Assembly (NCBI GenBank): GCA_032622095.1
Contig: CP136062.1
Span: forward strand, 227,366,578-227,430,577
DNA: 64,000 nt
Source: Siphonodentalium dalli
Taxonomy: Eukaryota > Mollusca > Scaphopoda > Gadilida > Siphonodentaliidae
Direction: 5' to 3'
Positions within the stretch are counted from its first letter, which is position 1. The number at the start of each line of letters is the position of its first letter. Position numbers and translations under genes: made by a program. This document shows positions 46,006 to 57,300 of the stretch, in pieces. Below the pieces are notes generated by a model. The model made no database searches. It was not told the origin of the DNA and worked only from the letters and a program-made list of their open reading frames with translations.

Positions 46006-46695
46006 CAGTGGAAAATTGTTAATCGCATTCGCTTTATTGGACGATATACGTATCGTTATGGATTATTGGACAATTTAAAATTAAATGGCTGACATGTTGG
46101 CAACATTTCAAACAATTGGATTTCACAAATAATTTCATAGACTATTCGAATGTTGGAATTTCCAGACTGAGAAAATAGGTTATGATTGCTCGAACATGTA
46201 ATTCCGTTAGTTAGCTTGTCCAATCAATATTCGACTCGCTCAAAATCATTCGTACAAAAAGATATTTGGTGTCATGCTTTACTATGCGAATAATCAGATA
46301 ATACCAAACATCATAACTATAAATTCGCGAATAACGGAGAAACAAACAGTAATTATATATTATACTGCATTAGCAACTTACCGTTAGTATATATCAACAT
46401 TAAAAATATAAATCAAATTGTTCCCCTACCTTCGGCTTCACCGTCGCAAACCGAACATGGATATACGGCCATAACTGGTGGAACTCGTGGTGGTCGCATT
46501 ATGATAAGATCAAGATGTCGATTTGACACAATTTAGAAAGTAACCATTTTATATATCAATGCAACCATATCATTGGTTCATTCCATTGGTTGCAAATTAA
46601 ATTCGAATGGGTTTCTTGCCATGTACACGAAGCCATCATGCAGCTCAATCGTCCCACTGATGAGGCCAAGGTTCATAATCCGATTTTAAAATCTC
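46006..46695. other. Non-coding, no gene recognised
   Basis: AT-rich sequence between the LINE 5' end and the MITE at 46700. No TSD partner for the LINE was recognised here. Confidence 0.4.
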
Positions 46696-46699
46696 TTAA

Positions 46700-47081
46700 C
46701 CCTTTACCCAACAGAATGGCCCTGTGCCAATGCATTCTCTTATATATGCGAGTCGACCATAGGTCGCCTCGCATATATAAGAGAATGCATTGGCTTAACA
46801 CATTAAAAATTATAAAATTGTTAAAGAATGTAAGAAAAAATGGTAAAAAGTGTTAAAAAAAGATTTTGTTTAGGCCAGTGCATTCTCTTATATATGCGAG
46901 GCGACCTATGGTCGAATCGCATATATAAGAGAATGCATTGGCACAGGGCATAACTGTAACTATCACAATGTGGTCAAGGAGCCGGTTCCAATGATATCCA
47001 TATTTGTATGGTTCTATTGAGACAGACCGAAGATATTTTAGGCTGTTGAAGCTTTACTTGGCCGGTTTGTTGGGTAAAGGG
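46700..47081. mobile_element. Double-hairpin MITE, TTAA-flanked
   Basis: TTAA at 46696-46699 and 47082-47085; 382 bp, the same length as the copy at 31778. TIRs ccctttacccaaca/tgttgggtaaaggg are intact. Both hairpins are present, with minor changes (ccagtgcattctc, gtcgaatcgc). Confidence 0.85.
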
Positions 47082-47085
47082 TTAA

Positions 47086-47532
47086 TCTGATCATGTTTTA
47101 AATCCCAATTAATTCGCACGATCGTATAACTGCTGTCTAAACCAATTCCTATAAAAACACGTAAAATTGATACATGTACATTATTCATGATTATTTATTG
47201 TAACGAAAACCGCCAAAGGTAAATCGCACGAGAACTCGAAGTAAATTAGTTAATCACTGGACTGATAATCACAAGGGATTCACCAAAATAAATAAATTAA
47301 TTGAATTGAAGTCCGTGGTGACGAATGTGACGCCTCGCTACATACATAATGTCACATGCAGTGCTTTGAATAGAATACCACTTTAAGTCACTACCCATGC
47401 GACTATCATGACCTGAACCATGTTGTTTTATAATAAAAAAACATGGGGTTACCCCCCCCCCCCCCCCCCATTAACATATTCAGTTGTTTTATAATATATT
47501 TTTGCATGTACCATAAAGAAAATTCTCCGGGT
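47086..47532. other. Non-coding, no gene recognised
   Basis: Contains a C homopolymer near 47452-47469. No gene was recognised. Confidence 0.4.
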
Positions 47533-49126
47533 CTCATACCACAGGAGCTTGGAATTTGGTCAAAACCCCTCTTTTATTGGCGGAACCACCACCCGGGACC
47601 AAAGGTCACGGAAGGAACGAAACATAAAATTGTTGCCACCTATTTTGAACTCAACTGTATTCCTACAAAAAATATATTTTCACTAAAAACTTTTGGTACC
47701 TCTTACACCTTAGATGCCAATCTACAACATTCCATAGGTATATTTTTCCAGTTCTTCGAAAACCTCACTTTATTTCGGTAAAGTATTGTAAATTCACCAA
47801 CGAACACAAATCTGCTACACCTACATCACCCGTTCTAGAATCTGAATGACAAATGGCACAAAACCATTTTTCCGGAATAACAAAGTCGGAACGAAATAAA
47901 ATCGAAACCTAAATTTAAAGCCCGCGAAATTCAAAAATATTTGAAAGTGCGTGCGGTTTTCGAACTTAGGCGCCAGAAAACTTAAATCTGTTTATGTTTG
48001 CGTCATACTGTGCTCGTTTTTGAAGATCTAATCCTGATGTTTTGTGCATTTTCCTGAAAATTTCTGTATTTTTCTGTGTCTGCTGTTCTTCATTAGACTG
48101 AATGGTAATTTGTACATATATTTCATATTTAATTTATTTCTATTTATGGCACGACCACCTGGTATTGTTTTTTTCTTCTTGTTTTATGTTCGTTATGTAC
48201 AGGTAGGCCTATATGTACTACTTGACTTTGTTATGCTACTTGTTGCAATGATTGGTCATACGGGGACCAAAACTCTCTAGCTCCCTCTCTCTCTCATAGG
48301 AGCTTGTGTCGCGCTCCGTTGTATAGGCCTAAAATATCCATCATATAATAGTAATAGTAATCAACCAACTGATTACTGGTCGAATATCACGAAGTAGAAG
48401 AAAATGATATATAGACTCACGGGCAGGCCTGGTATATATGCCTATGCATGAAGCGATTCCTTTGTGCGTTTTGGTGCAGATTCGTTGCCAGAATATCTTA
48501 ACTATTTCCACATCAAATGCTGTTTTTTACTAGTTCTGACGAACAAATATATGTCTTAGTTGATGAGAGAAGACATTTTTCTTGAGTTAGGTAACGATAT
48601 TGGCCATGCATATATAGAACGAGTGTTTAGTTTCGCGAAATTCAAATTTGTCAATGTAGGGTACAAAAACTCGCCATTAATATGCCAAATACAGTAACAA
48701 AATGTAATAAGATTCTTTAATGTAAGAGCACAAAATTAACCTGCGTATTCTTCACAGTATACGTTTTATTTGTGCGTTTGCAAGTTGTATATAATACAAA
48801 CTGGTTTACCGAATAACTAGTTTATAAATTTGAGTTAGTGATAAACTCGCTAACATAAATTTTATTTAATAAGCAACTATAAGTATTGTCAACTGTACCG
48901 GTACCAGGATCTATAAATAGTATACGTCACTCGTGACTCGTGTGTCGTAACGAATCAGCACCAAAACTCTCAAAGAATGGCTTTATGCATATGATTATAT
49001 AGCCTGTGCTCATGAATTGAAAATTCAATTTTTAAATTCAAGACAGCTATAGCCACCATCGGCATTGTTTTTCTCAAAATCAAAAATACCAAAAAAATAT
49101 TAAAAACATTACTTAATGTAACTTTC

Positions 49127-49597
49127 GCTGATGGGGGTCACTGTCACAAGGCTCCGCGATCCGATCACATTCGTAGCCAGATTTTTTAATCGATCACAAA
49201 TGTAGCCAGCTTTTCTATGGCGATCACATTTGTAACCAGCTTTTCATATTCAGGCGAGCCTCAATGAACACGATCAGGTTAATCTAATTTTTCTGAGTTG
49301 ATGGATGAAAACAACTTGAATTTAGTTTTGATATAAGTTCATTTATAACCTGATGTTTCGGATCAATGTCGTTGGAATGCTCGAATTATATTCCAATATA
49401 AGTTGATAAACGAAGTCAGTTTTGGAGCATGACGTCGACATTTTAGTCACGAACGTGATGACGTCATATTTCGGGCAATTTAAACCACGAATTAGAAAAG
49501 CTGACTACGTATGTGATCGCCGGTGAAATAAGCTGGCTACACTGGCTACGAATGTGACCGTCACTGACCGGAGTCTTGTGACAATGACCCCATCGGC
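49127..49597. mobile_element. 471 bp MITE with 9 bp TSD, nested
   Basis: GTAACTTTC flanks it at 49118-49126 and 49598-49606. Ends gctgatgggggtcactgtca / tgacaatgaccccatcggc are inverted. gatcacattcgtagccag and related motifs repeat inside both ends. The 9 bp duplication suggests a Mutator-like family. Confidence 0.8.
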
Positions 49598-49609
49598 GTA
49601 ACTTTCATG

Positions 49610-50270
49610 GTCGATGAAACGAGTGGCTGAAATCCGACGGCGGCCATGTTTCTATGACTAATTACACGACGATCGCACCAATGTTACAGTCTCTAGCAAT
49701 GATTAGTTCTCATTTTGATACCAATGTCATGACCCATGAACAATTTAACGATGATCGGTTCACCGACATAGGCCTAGGCTCTAGGCAGTGTTATTGATTT
49801 AATTATATGCGGTGTTGTCGCTGAAATCCGACGGCGGCCATGTTTCTTTGAGAATTCACAGCAAAATGACTCGTTCCCATCTATATGTCAATGTCAACCT
49901 CCGTGACAAATTTAATTATGATCGGACCAACACTGCGACCTCTTGCCCACGGTGCTAAATGATGCAATTTTGAAATCCAAGATGGCTGTTGTCATGCAAA
50001 TAAGCCCAAAATGACTCGGTGTCGTCTATATATCAATGTCATGATCGATGAACAATTTCGTGATGATATAGGAGCATCGACACAGGCTCTAGGCTGTGTA
50101 ATTGATTAAGATTTATCTAGTATTATCACTTAAATCCACGATGGCTGCCAGTGGCCATGTTTTTATGCAAATGAGCCCAAAATAATTCGTTCCCATCTAG
50201 ACGCCAATGTTATCATCCATCAAAAAGTTCATGATGATCAGTGCATCGGTACGGTCATGTAATAAACATG
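49610..50270. repeat. Degenerate ~165 bp tandem repeats
   Basis: About four units with gaaatcc(g/a)a(c/t)ggcggccatgtt-like starts, then gttcccatcta, caatgtcatg and gatgatcgg. The units are strongly diverged. Confidence 0.65.
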
Positions 50271-50769
50271 TAATCAGCAGCTATGTTCGAAATTATAAAC
50301 GGTACTTTCATGCTATCCATCTCCGGATCATAGTTTTAAAGTTTCCGCATATTTTGGTACCAGTTCCGCTACTCAGATTCTAGAACGGGTGATGTAGGTG
50401 TAGCAGATTTGTGTTCGTTGGTGAATTTACAATACTTTACCAAAATAAAGTGAGGTTTTCGAAGAACTGGAAAAATATACCTATGGAATGTTGTAGATTG
50501 GCATCTAAGGTGTAAGAGGTACCAAAATTTTTTAGTGAAAATATATTTTTTGTAGGAATACAGTTGAGTTCAAAATAGGTGGCAACAATTTTCTGTTTCG
50601 TTCCTTCCGTGACCTTTGGTCCCGGGTGGTGGTTCCGCCAATAAAAGAGGGGTTTTGACCAAATTCCAAGCTCCTGTGCTCATACATATGTGTTTTAATT
50701 TATATGTTATCACTCACCTCGTATAAGTTTTCGAATATCGGTGTTGATCTAGCGAATACACTCTTCGCT

Positions 50770-52066
50770 GCATCATATCATGTCCATTTCCGTGGTCGTG
50801 CAACCAGGGGAGATGCGGTTTGTGCCTTTTTGGATTTCGCGTACCCGTGGAACCGGTCGCAAGTTATGGGTTAACAGTGCCATATCCACTCGAGCTATCG
50901 ACTTGGGGGTTGGAACTTTGGTACATTCAGGTCTATTATGCACGATAGTAAAAACACCATCACGCTCGGACCCATTAGGGCGGTGCGGTCGGCGGGTGTT
51001 AATTTCGGCGTTTATAGCGAATTCGGCAGCAGCGTATGGGTTAATCTATTCACTTCCGCTGCAGCTAGCGACTTGTCCGATCGCAAATGGATGAATAGCC
51101 GTATTTCATTCATGATTTAATGTCCATTTCCGTGGTCAGGCAGTCAGGGGAGGTGCGTTCGGCGCCTGTTTGGATTTCCCGTACCTGGCGGAAACGGCCG
51201 CAAGACAGGGGTTAACAGTGCCGTGTCCGTTCGAGTTATCGACTTGGGTATTGGAACTTTGGTAGATTCGGGTCCATTCTACACAATAGTGCAAACTCCA
51301 TCTCGCTCGGACCCCTGGGGGCGGTCCGGTCGGCGGGTGTTAATTTCGGTGTTTTTGCGTACATTTATAGCGAATTCGGCAGCAGCGTCTGGGTTAATTT
51401 AATCACTTCCGCTGCAGCTAGCGACTTGTCAGATCGCCCATGGATGCATATGGTTATTCACTTCATGATATAGTGTCCATTTCCGTGGTCAGGCTGTCAG
51501 GGGAGGTGCGGTCGGCGCCTTTTTGGATTTCCCGTACCTGGTGGAAACAGCCGCAAGTCAGGGGTTAACAGTGCCGTGTCCGCTCGAGCTATCGACTTGG
51601 GGATAGGAACTTTGGTACATCCGGGTCCATTCTACACAATACTGCAAACTCCATCTCACTCGGACCCCTGGGGCGGTCCGGTCGGCGGGTGTTAATTTCG
51701 GCGTTTTTGCGTACATTTATAGCGAATTCGGCAGCAGCGTATGGGTTAATTTATTCACTTCCGCTGCAGCTAGCGACTTGTCCGATCGCCCATGGATGCA
51801 TATGGGTATTCACTTCATGATATAATGTCCATTTCCGTGGTCAGGTAGTCAGGGGAGGTGCGGTCGGCGCCTTATCGGATTTCCCGTACCTGGCGGAAAC
51901 GGCCGCAAGTCAGGGGTTAACGGTGCCGTGTCCGCTCGAGCTATCGACTTGGGGATTGGAACTTTGGTACATTCGGTTCCATTCTACAAGATAGTGCAAA
52001 CCCCATCTCGCTCGGATCCCTGGGGGCGGTCCGGTCGGGTGCGGTCGGGTGCGGTCGGGTTTTAGT
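50770..52066. repeat. ~352 bp tandem array, right TIR arm
   Basis: About 3.6 units in reverse orientation to 40312-41425. ggtacatt-type anchors lie at 50920, 51260, 51614 and 51966. The right edge ends in three gtcgggtgcg repeats. The unit nearest the interior is the most diverged. Confidence 0.9.
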
Positions 52067-52081
52067 AGGACCGTGTGGATT

Positions 52082-53175
52082 TTATTTGTGTCCGCGCTAT
52101 TTATTCAATGTAATTCATCGTGAACAATGTAAATATCAGAGAAAAGCTGTATATATACTCTCCTGGGTCAATAAGCATAATTATATTCCTCAGGATTATG
52201 TGACATGTTTTAACATAAACCAATATTTCTAATAACTAAATTAAATAAAACTACTGCAGTTGAATCATCCCACGAGACATTGTCTCACATACCGAATATC
52301 AACAAAATCAACTGATATTTGTTCAAATTAACGCGCTATCACGATAAAAAATCACGAAAATGAACTAATTGAGGGCTGTAACTCCGCCCATGCAAAGTAG
52401 GCGGACCTGGTCGGTTTTCGATGTCGATCAAGACATTGTTGAGCACAAGCTGCAAAACAGAGTGCAGTCCCCTCGCAACGCTATGTCTGAACGCTGCCGG
52501 CATGTGTATGTTCTTAATTAAATAGAAACATTTTTATTGAAGTGTTTTGTCAATTATAATTCATTCTGACTTGATCTAGACAATTTTCAAATGAATATGG
52601 ACAGTTCAGTTTCTCAGAATAATGCAGGATGAATTGTAACTTACAAAAGTCTAGGTGATATTTCTTCACATTACGTGTATGTGCGGGCAGTGGTAAGTCC
52701 TACGTAACGGGGGGGGGGGGGGCAGAACAAGTCTCATATACCGAGTATCAACAAAATTAATTGAGTTATCCCCCTATCGCCATCTGTGGACGCCCGCCTA
52801 TATATGTCCGTAAACCGACCTCGCTAAATTGGAGGAGCCAATGCATGGGCAGGAGACGGTTCAAATATAGTTCTGAATATGGGACTCCAACGCTCATCGT
52901 CGTAATAATTATATCTTCCCATAAAACTATTTCAATTTCGATTGTTCGATATGAATCTGCCGACTTGGTCACATATAATGTCAGCAATGAGCAGAGAGTT
53001 TGTTTTCAAAATTTGAGAATGCAAGTAATTTGATCGTGCTAAAAATTCACCAAACTTAAATTAAATAATTTGACATTCTACATCTTACTAATTTCTGTTA
53101 ATCGGTACGTGTTATATCACATATATAGCTGAACAGTATTTATATAGCAAGTTTAAGAAGGATGTCAGGACTACG
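52082..53175. other. Non-coding, no gene recognised
   Basis: A G homopolymer lies near 52711. Overlapping frames at 52761-53033 on both strands have no motif. Confidence 0.4.
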
Positions 53176-53535
53176 ACTAGGTTCAAATATAGAAATCGCC
53201 ACTTACCCATTGAGACTAGTACATGGAGTGAATCGAGAAATCGCCACTTACCCATTGAGACTAGTACATGGAATGAATCGAGAAATACCCAATTATGTAA
53301 CTTGTGCAGCGAAATAGAGTTGGAGACAATACCATTATATCACGAATTGTGACGCTATATGTTCACTGAGAAGACGATTAAAAACCTTTGTCGTTAACAA
53401 TTTCCCCCAACTTTAATACAGTTTAAGATCATCGTGAAAACAAGAGACGCTGTTTCAATACACAAATTGTGTGATTTTATCAGAAATCTAGAACAATTAA
53501 CGGGTTCTCCGCCAAGACAAAGGAATACAATACAG
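53176..53535 (+). pseudogene. LINE C-terminal fragment with internal duplication
   Basis: A 45 bp segment is tandemly duplicated in frame and reads RNRHLPIETSTW(S/N)ES twice. It is followed by RNTQLCNLCSEIELETIPLY and H, the C-x2-C...H layout of a LINE C-terminus. A stop follows, then DAVSIHKLCDFIRNLEQLTG. It resembles the fragment group at 38108 more than the two long LINEs. Confidence 0.5.
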
Positions 53536-53787
53536 TAATTTGTATTTATATAATGACCGTCATCGTCATATATTGTACATGTTATTTGTATTTATCACAT
53601 AATTTGGCCATAAAAGCGGTTTCATAATTATCGGTAATAGACACGTTTAATATCAGCGCGTGCGATGACGTCACGGCGTTATTCAAATAACTTGCGATCG
53701 CTGTTATGTAGTTCATGATTGTTGTTTTCGATGAATATTTCGCGTTGCTTCGGGTTTATTTGATCATGTGATAAAAGGTATCTCACA

Positions 53788-53931
53788 CTCGTCCTATTTT
53801 ATACATAATTTATCAACCTCGTCCTCTAAATTCTATTTGAGCCTCGGTAAACCTCGGCTCAAATCGAATTTAGTGAACTCGGTTGATAAATTCCGTATAA
53901 AATAGAAACTCATGTGAGATCCTCTATTTAT
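53788..53931. repeat. Palindrome related to the 33415/41520 repeat ends
   Basis: tctcacactcgtcctatttt, tttatcaacctcgtcctcta and tttgagcctcgg on the left are mirrored on the right to ctcatgtgaga. The loop is short (taaa). It shares the ctaaattcgattcgagcct-type core with 33760 and 41775. Confidence 0.75.
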
Positions 53932-55246
53932 ATAACGACAGTCATCGTCATATATTGTACATGTTATTTGTGACCTATTCGACTTGTAAGAAATTTTACC
54001 AAGGAGGATGAATACAGAATTGTTATTGTAAGTGTGGAACTAACTGTTGACGGAGATCAACAATGGTGGGATGTAGCCGCAGAGCCACGAAATTAACCGA
54101 TATTTCACGCCATTTCTTTACTCTATATAGGGCACGATACCGAAATCGACCCTGATTAAATAGGAAGTAACAAATTGCCGGATGTGTACAACTGAGGATT
54201 ATATAGCCAGCATATATAAAAGCAATTTGAGTTCCGTGTATTAAAAGACTTCCCTACTAATTACGTTTATTACAAAATAAACATGGTTGCTCTGTATCGG
54301 AACTTTCATTGCCGTATTGTCCATACCGCCCATACGTCAAGGTAGCTTTATCAACGTAGCTGTATTATGTAGGTGCTACTTTTTGTCGTAAATACTTGCG
54401 ACAGTCTATGCTGGACGCAAGTAATGTTTTCGGTCTGTCCGGATGTTTCTTTGTTCGGATGTGCTTCCGCGAATATGTTACGTCATACCGAAAGTACAGA
54501 ATATAAAGAATGCAATGCGCTAATATGAAATTGTTGCACGAATTATATTTTTAATCCACATATATACTTAATTTGCATTTTATGGGGTTTTATAGCGCCC
54601 GCTCTCCCGCGACAAAGCCGCGGAAGCGAAGCGACCAGGGTATACGTATGCGAATATGAGATATATACTAATCGACTTTTTCGGCCCAATCTAAAAATAA
54701 ATTGAAATCACCTAAAATAGGATAATTTATTCATAACTGAAGGGTCAGCCAGGGTCAGCGGAGTCCAAAATTCTATTGTTGGCAGCGGCCGCCATTTTGT
54801 ATTGATTAATGCCACCTCGAAATGTATAATTGGGCAAAATGCTCCAGGGCAAAAATAAAAAACTTTGATCTAGCAACTGTTAGCTATACTTCATCATAAT
54901 TATTTAGGAACATCATGCTCCTAAAGCCAAATATATTTTCAAAAAGTGAATGTAAATTGAACAAAAGCTCTGGCTAACAAAAAAGTTAAATTGCATGAAA
55001 ATGTTTTGTTTACATATTTCATAAAATTATTAAAAATATTTACCCCGAAAGAGGAATCTAGCGACCTTACTGGCCGTTTACATATTATCTTCAATTTTCT
55101 AACGGTATTTCCGCCTAAAAGATTGATGAAATATTCTCAAAGTTCAAGGCCGACAAACGGAAACTTTACGTTCCGATTGAAAGATCGCAGAGTCATTTTA
55201 AGATTGCTTCTTGGGAAACCAGTAAAGGCGTCATGACATCAAGACG
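53932..55246. other. Non-coding, no gene recognised
   Basis: cagtcatcgtcatatattgt occurs at 53939 and, nearly identical, at 53560. The frame at 54991-55236 has no recognised motif. Confidence 0.4.
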
Positions 55247-55350
55247 TACACCATGACGTCACTACCTACACCGGCGCGCAAAATTCCAGACAGGACTGCG
55301 TCGATGGCCAGACAGCTGAGACTCGTATTACATGGCAGGCTAAATATCCA
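55247..55350. repeat. Direct repeat, copy 1
   Basis: ccatgacgtcactacctaca...cgtcgatggccagacagctg resembles 56352-56466. The two copies bracket a block with inverted ends (55413-56188). Confidence 0.7.
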
Positions 55351-55412
55351 CATTTACGTTATATGTGATTATTTACATACATTGTATATATCATTTTCTT
55401 GTGTCCCATTAT

Positions 55413-56188
55413 AGGGTGGATACACACATGCATGTAATTTCTGTATGTAAAATACATGTATTTTACATGGCCACACCAATAATTGACAGCATTAATCACC
55501 TGCGCGCGAGCGGTTCATTGTTAACAGGACAGACACGTGAGTAGTGCTAAGCGAAGTCAAATTGTCTTCTACACGTATCCGTACATTTAAGGCCAGTCCA
55601 AAACATGTCTTCTCTAACGAATGCGGAAATCAGTCAAGTCTGTGTGATATCTGGCATTTTATTAATGCACGAACACCAGAAGCCACACGTCTGGCATACA
55701 CAGGCTTGATGTAGAACATTTTCAACCATGATGCTTGTTTGGGTGGGGTCTTGAAAGCTTCACATCGCTAAGGGACTTAGTTGAATGTATCGGTCGGAAT
55801 AATCTGGGCAAGAAGGTACAATATGATATGTTTTACTTAAATAGCTCAGAGTTAGCCACCCCCGCCTGGTAGCTTTCGGGGTCATATATAGCCCGGGGAA
55901 ATCCTAATCCACCACTGCTATAAATAAGAGAGGACTGGTAATTATTTAAATAGAAAGTCTATCATATGGGTTATCCCACGAACAATTATTTTAAGTGGCC
56001 TGGCGACTCGGTCCAAGATAACGGCTTATCTACATTCCTTCTTAATTGGAACTAGAACTCAGTGCGTTCAACACGTAGGTAATGATTGGGTTGTCAATGG
56101 ACACATGTTACATCGTCTGTATGATCCATGTAAAACGCCAAATACACGATAATTACAGAGATTACATGCATGCGTGTATCCACCCTTA
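55413..56188. mobile_element. Possible 0.78 kb MITE
   Basis: Ends gggtggatacacacatgcat and atgcatgcgtgtatccaccc are inverted with one mismatch. A TSD could not be fixed. There is no coding content. Confidence 0.55.
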
Positions 56189-56351
56189 GTGTTTATCTTC
56201 AAATCCTTCTATACAGATAACAATTCATCCAATAATCCCATGAACAGTAACAAGCGGGCGCAAATTACGTTTACGTACATGATCATATTACTGGTAATAA
56301 CTCGTTTATACAAGAACAATATTGAACGATTTATTTTTGTAAACCGCCATG

Positions 56352-56466
56352 ACGTCATGACGCACATCACGACGTCACACCCTACATAGGCCCGCAAACA
56401 CCAGACAAGATTGCGTCGATGTCCAGACAGCTGAGACTCGTATAATACATGGGCAGGCTAAACCTT
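56352..56466. repeat. Direct repeat, copy 2
   Basis: cgacgtcacaccctacatag...cgtcgatgtccagacagctg matches 55247-55350 with substitutions. Confidence 0.7.
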
Positions 56467-56616
56467 TCCATCTGCCAACAACTCGTGTTTTATTATAATT
56501 AGATATATTACCCTGCAAGGAAAATAAATGGGCAATAGTACTACTGCATGGACTAGACACTGGTCCTATGACGCTCCGACGCTCTGCTCCGTTCGCCGCC
56601 ATGACGGCCTGCATAG

Positions 56617-56641
56617 TATTGTATTGTATTGTATTGTATTC
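56617..56641 (-). repeat. (TATTG)n, LINE 3' tail on the minus strand
   Basis: Four or five copies of gtatt, downstream of the minus-strand LINE fragment at 56701. Confidence 0.6.
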
Positions 56642-56700
56642 TTTTATTTCAGGTAGTATTGCCCATATATAGGTTTTTAGACGTTAGAAGTATTGAATAA

Positions 56701-56995
56701 TTATACATGGAGCAGAAGATTCCAAAGTGTTATTAGTCTCGCTGACGAAACAACGCTCAGTTCATATATTGCTTGAACCAGAGAATTTGTGCTATTGGAT
56801 ACCCTCTGTATGAAACTGTATATCGTCCTCCTCCTTACTTCAGGCAAAGAACCAACCTGATCCCATGCGAACATTCCGCTAGCGCTGCAATATCGATCGT
56901 ATTTCATTAGAATCCTGTAGGCGTTATTGTAGCACACTATGAGCTTATTATAGGTTGTCTTTTTATAACTTGCCCACAAGTGGGTACACTGCCAA
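56701..56995 (-). pseudogene. LINE ORF2 C-terminal fragment (CR1/L2-like)
   Basis: The minus frame reads THLWASYKKTTYNKLIVCYN, NAYRILMKYDRYCSASGMFA and RRRTIYSFIQRVSNSTNSLV. The LW..Y, YNNA.RIL and SAS.MF blocks are typical of the region after the reverse transcriptase in CR1/L2-like LINEs. Upstream the frame runs into unrelated AT-rich sequence at about 56996, so the copy is truncated there. A pentamer tail lies downstream at 56617. Confidence 0.65.
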
Positions 56996-57300
56996 AAATA
57001 ATTTCTTAATAAGATAAAATATCTTAAAACAAGAAAAACTATTTCCTGAAACAGGAAAATAAATCTTATTTTGGGAAATATACCCCCCAAGTCTGCTACA
57101 TCAAGAAAATTTAAGAAACTCACACCAGACAAGAGATAGTTTTCTCAAAAAAGATAGATTTTAGTCTTGAAACAAGAAACAATTTCCTTACTAAGAAAAT
57201 GGCTTCAAAAATTAAATATATATTTCTTGTTTCAAGATTTTTTTTCTAAGTTAAGAAATACTTAAAGAAAATATTTCTAAACCAAGAATTAATTGTTATG
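56996..57300. repeat. AAGAAA/TTTCTT-rich dispersed repeat
   Basis: aagaaa, caagaaa and their complements recur throughout (cttgaaacaagaaa, tttcttgtttcaag). Both halves can pair weakly. It borders and may interrupt the LINE fragment. Confidence 0.4.

Larger units (their letters stand above)
47540..50678. mobile_element. 3.14 kb non-autonomous TIR element, 7 bp TSD
   Basis: CTCATAC flanks it at 47533-47539 and 50679-50685. TIRs of ~312 bp begin cacaggagcttggaatttgg and end with its mirror; the inner edges read atcacccgttctagaatctga and tcagattctagaacgggtgat. The interior has no transposase. It holds a short hydrophobic frame (48044-48280, unrecognised), a nested MITE at 49127-49597 and degenerate ~165 bp repeats. 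Confidence 0.8.
40303..52073. mobile_element. 11.77 kb element with satellite-built TIRs and 8 bp TSD
   Basis: TGTGGATT flanks it at 40295-40302 and 52074-52081. Outer ends ggtcctactaaaacccgacc (left) and ggtcgggttttagtaggacc (right) are inverted. Inside each end is an array of ~352 bp units in opposite orientations (40312-41425 and 50770-52066). The middle holds a LINE (42077-46005), a double-hairpin MITE (46700-47081) and a 3.14 kb TIR element (47540-50678). Without these, the core is short and has no recognisable transposase. hAT and P families make 8 bp duplications; the class is not settled. Confidence 0.7.

Noticed and set aside
50780-51120. Two plus-strand frames as genes
   Set aside because: They translate the ~352 bp array, and equivalent frames appear in the inverted arm at 40.5-41.3 kb.
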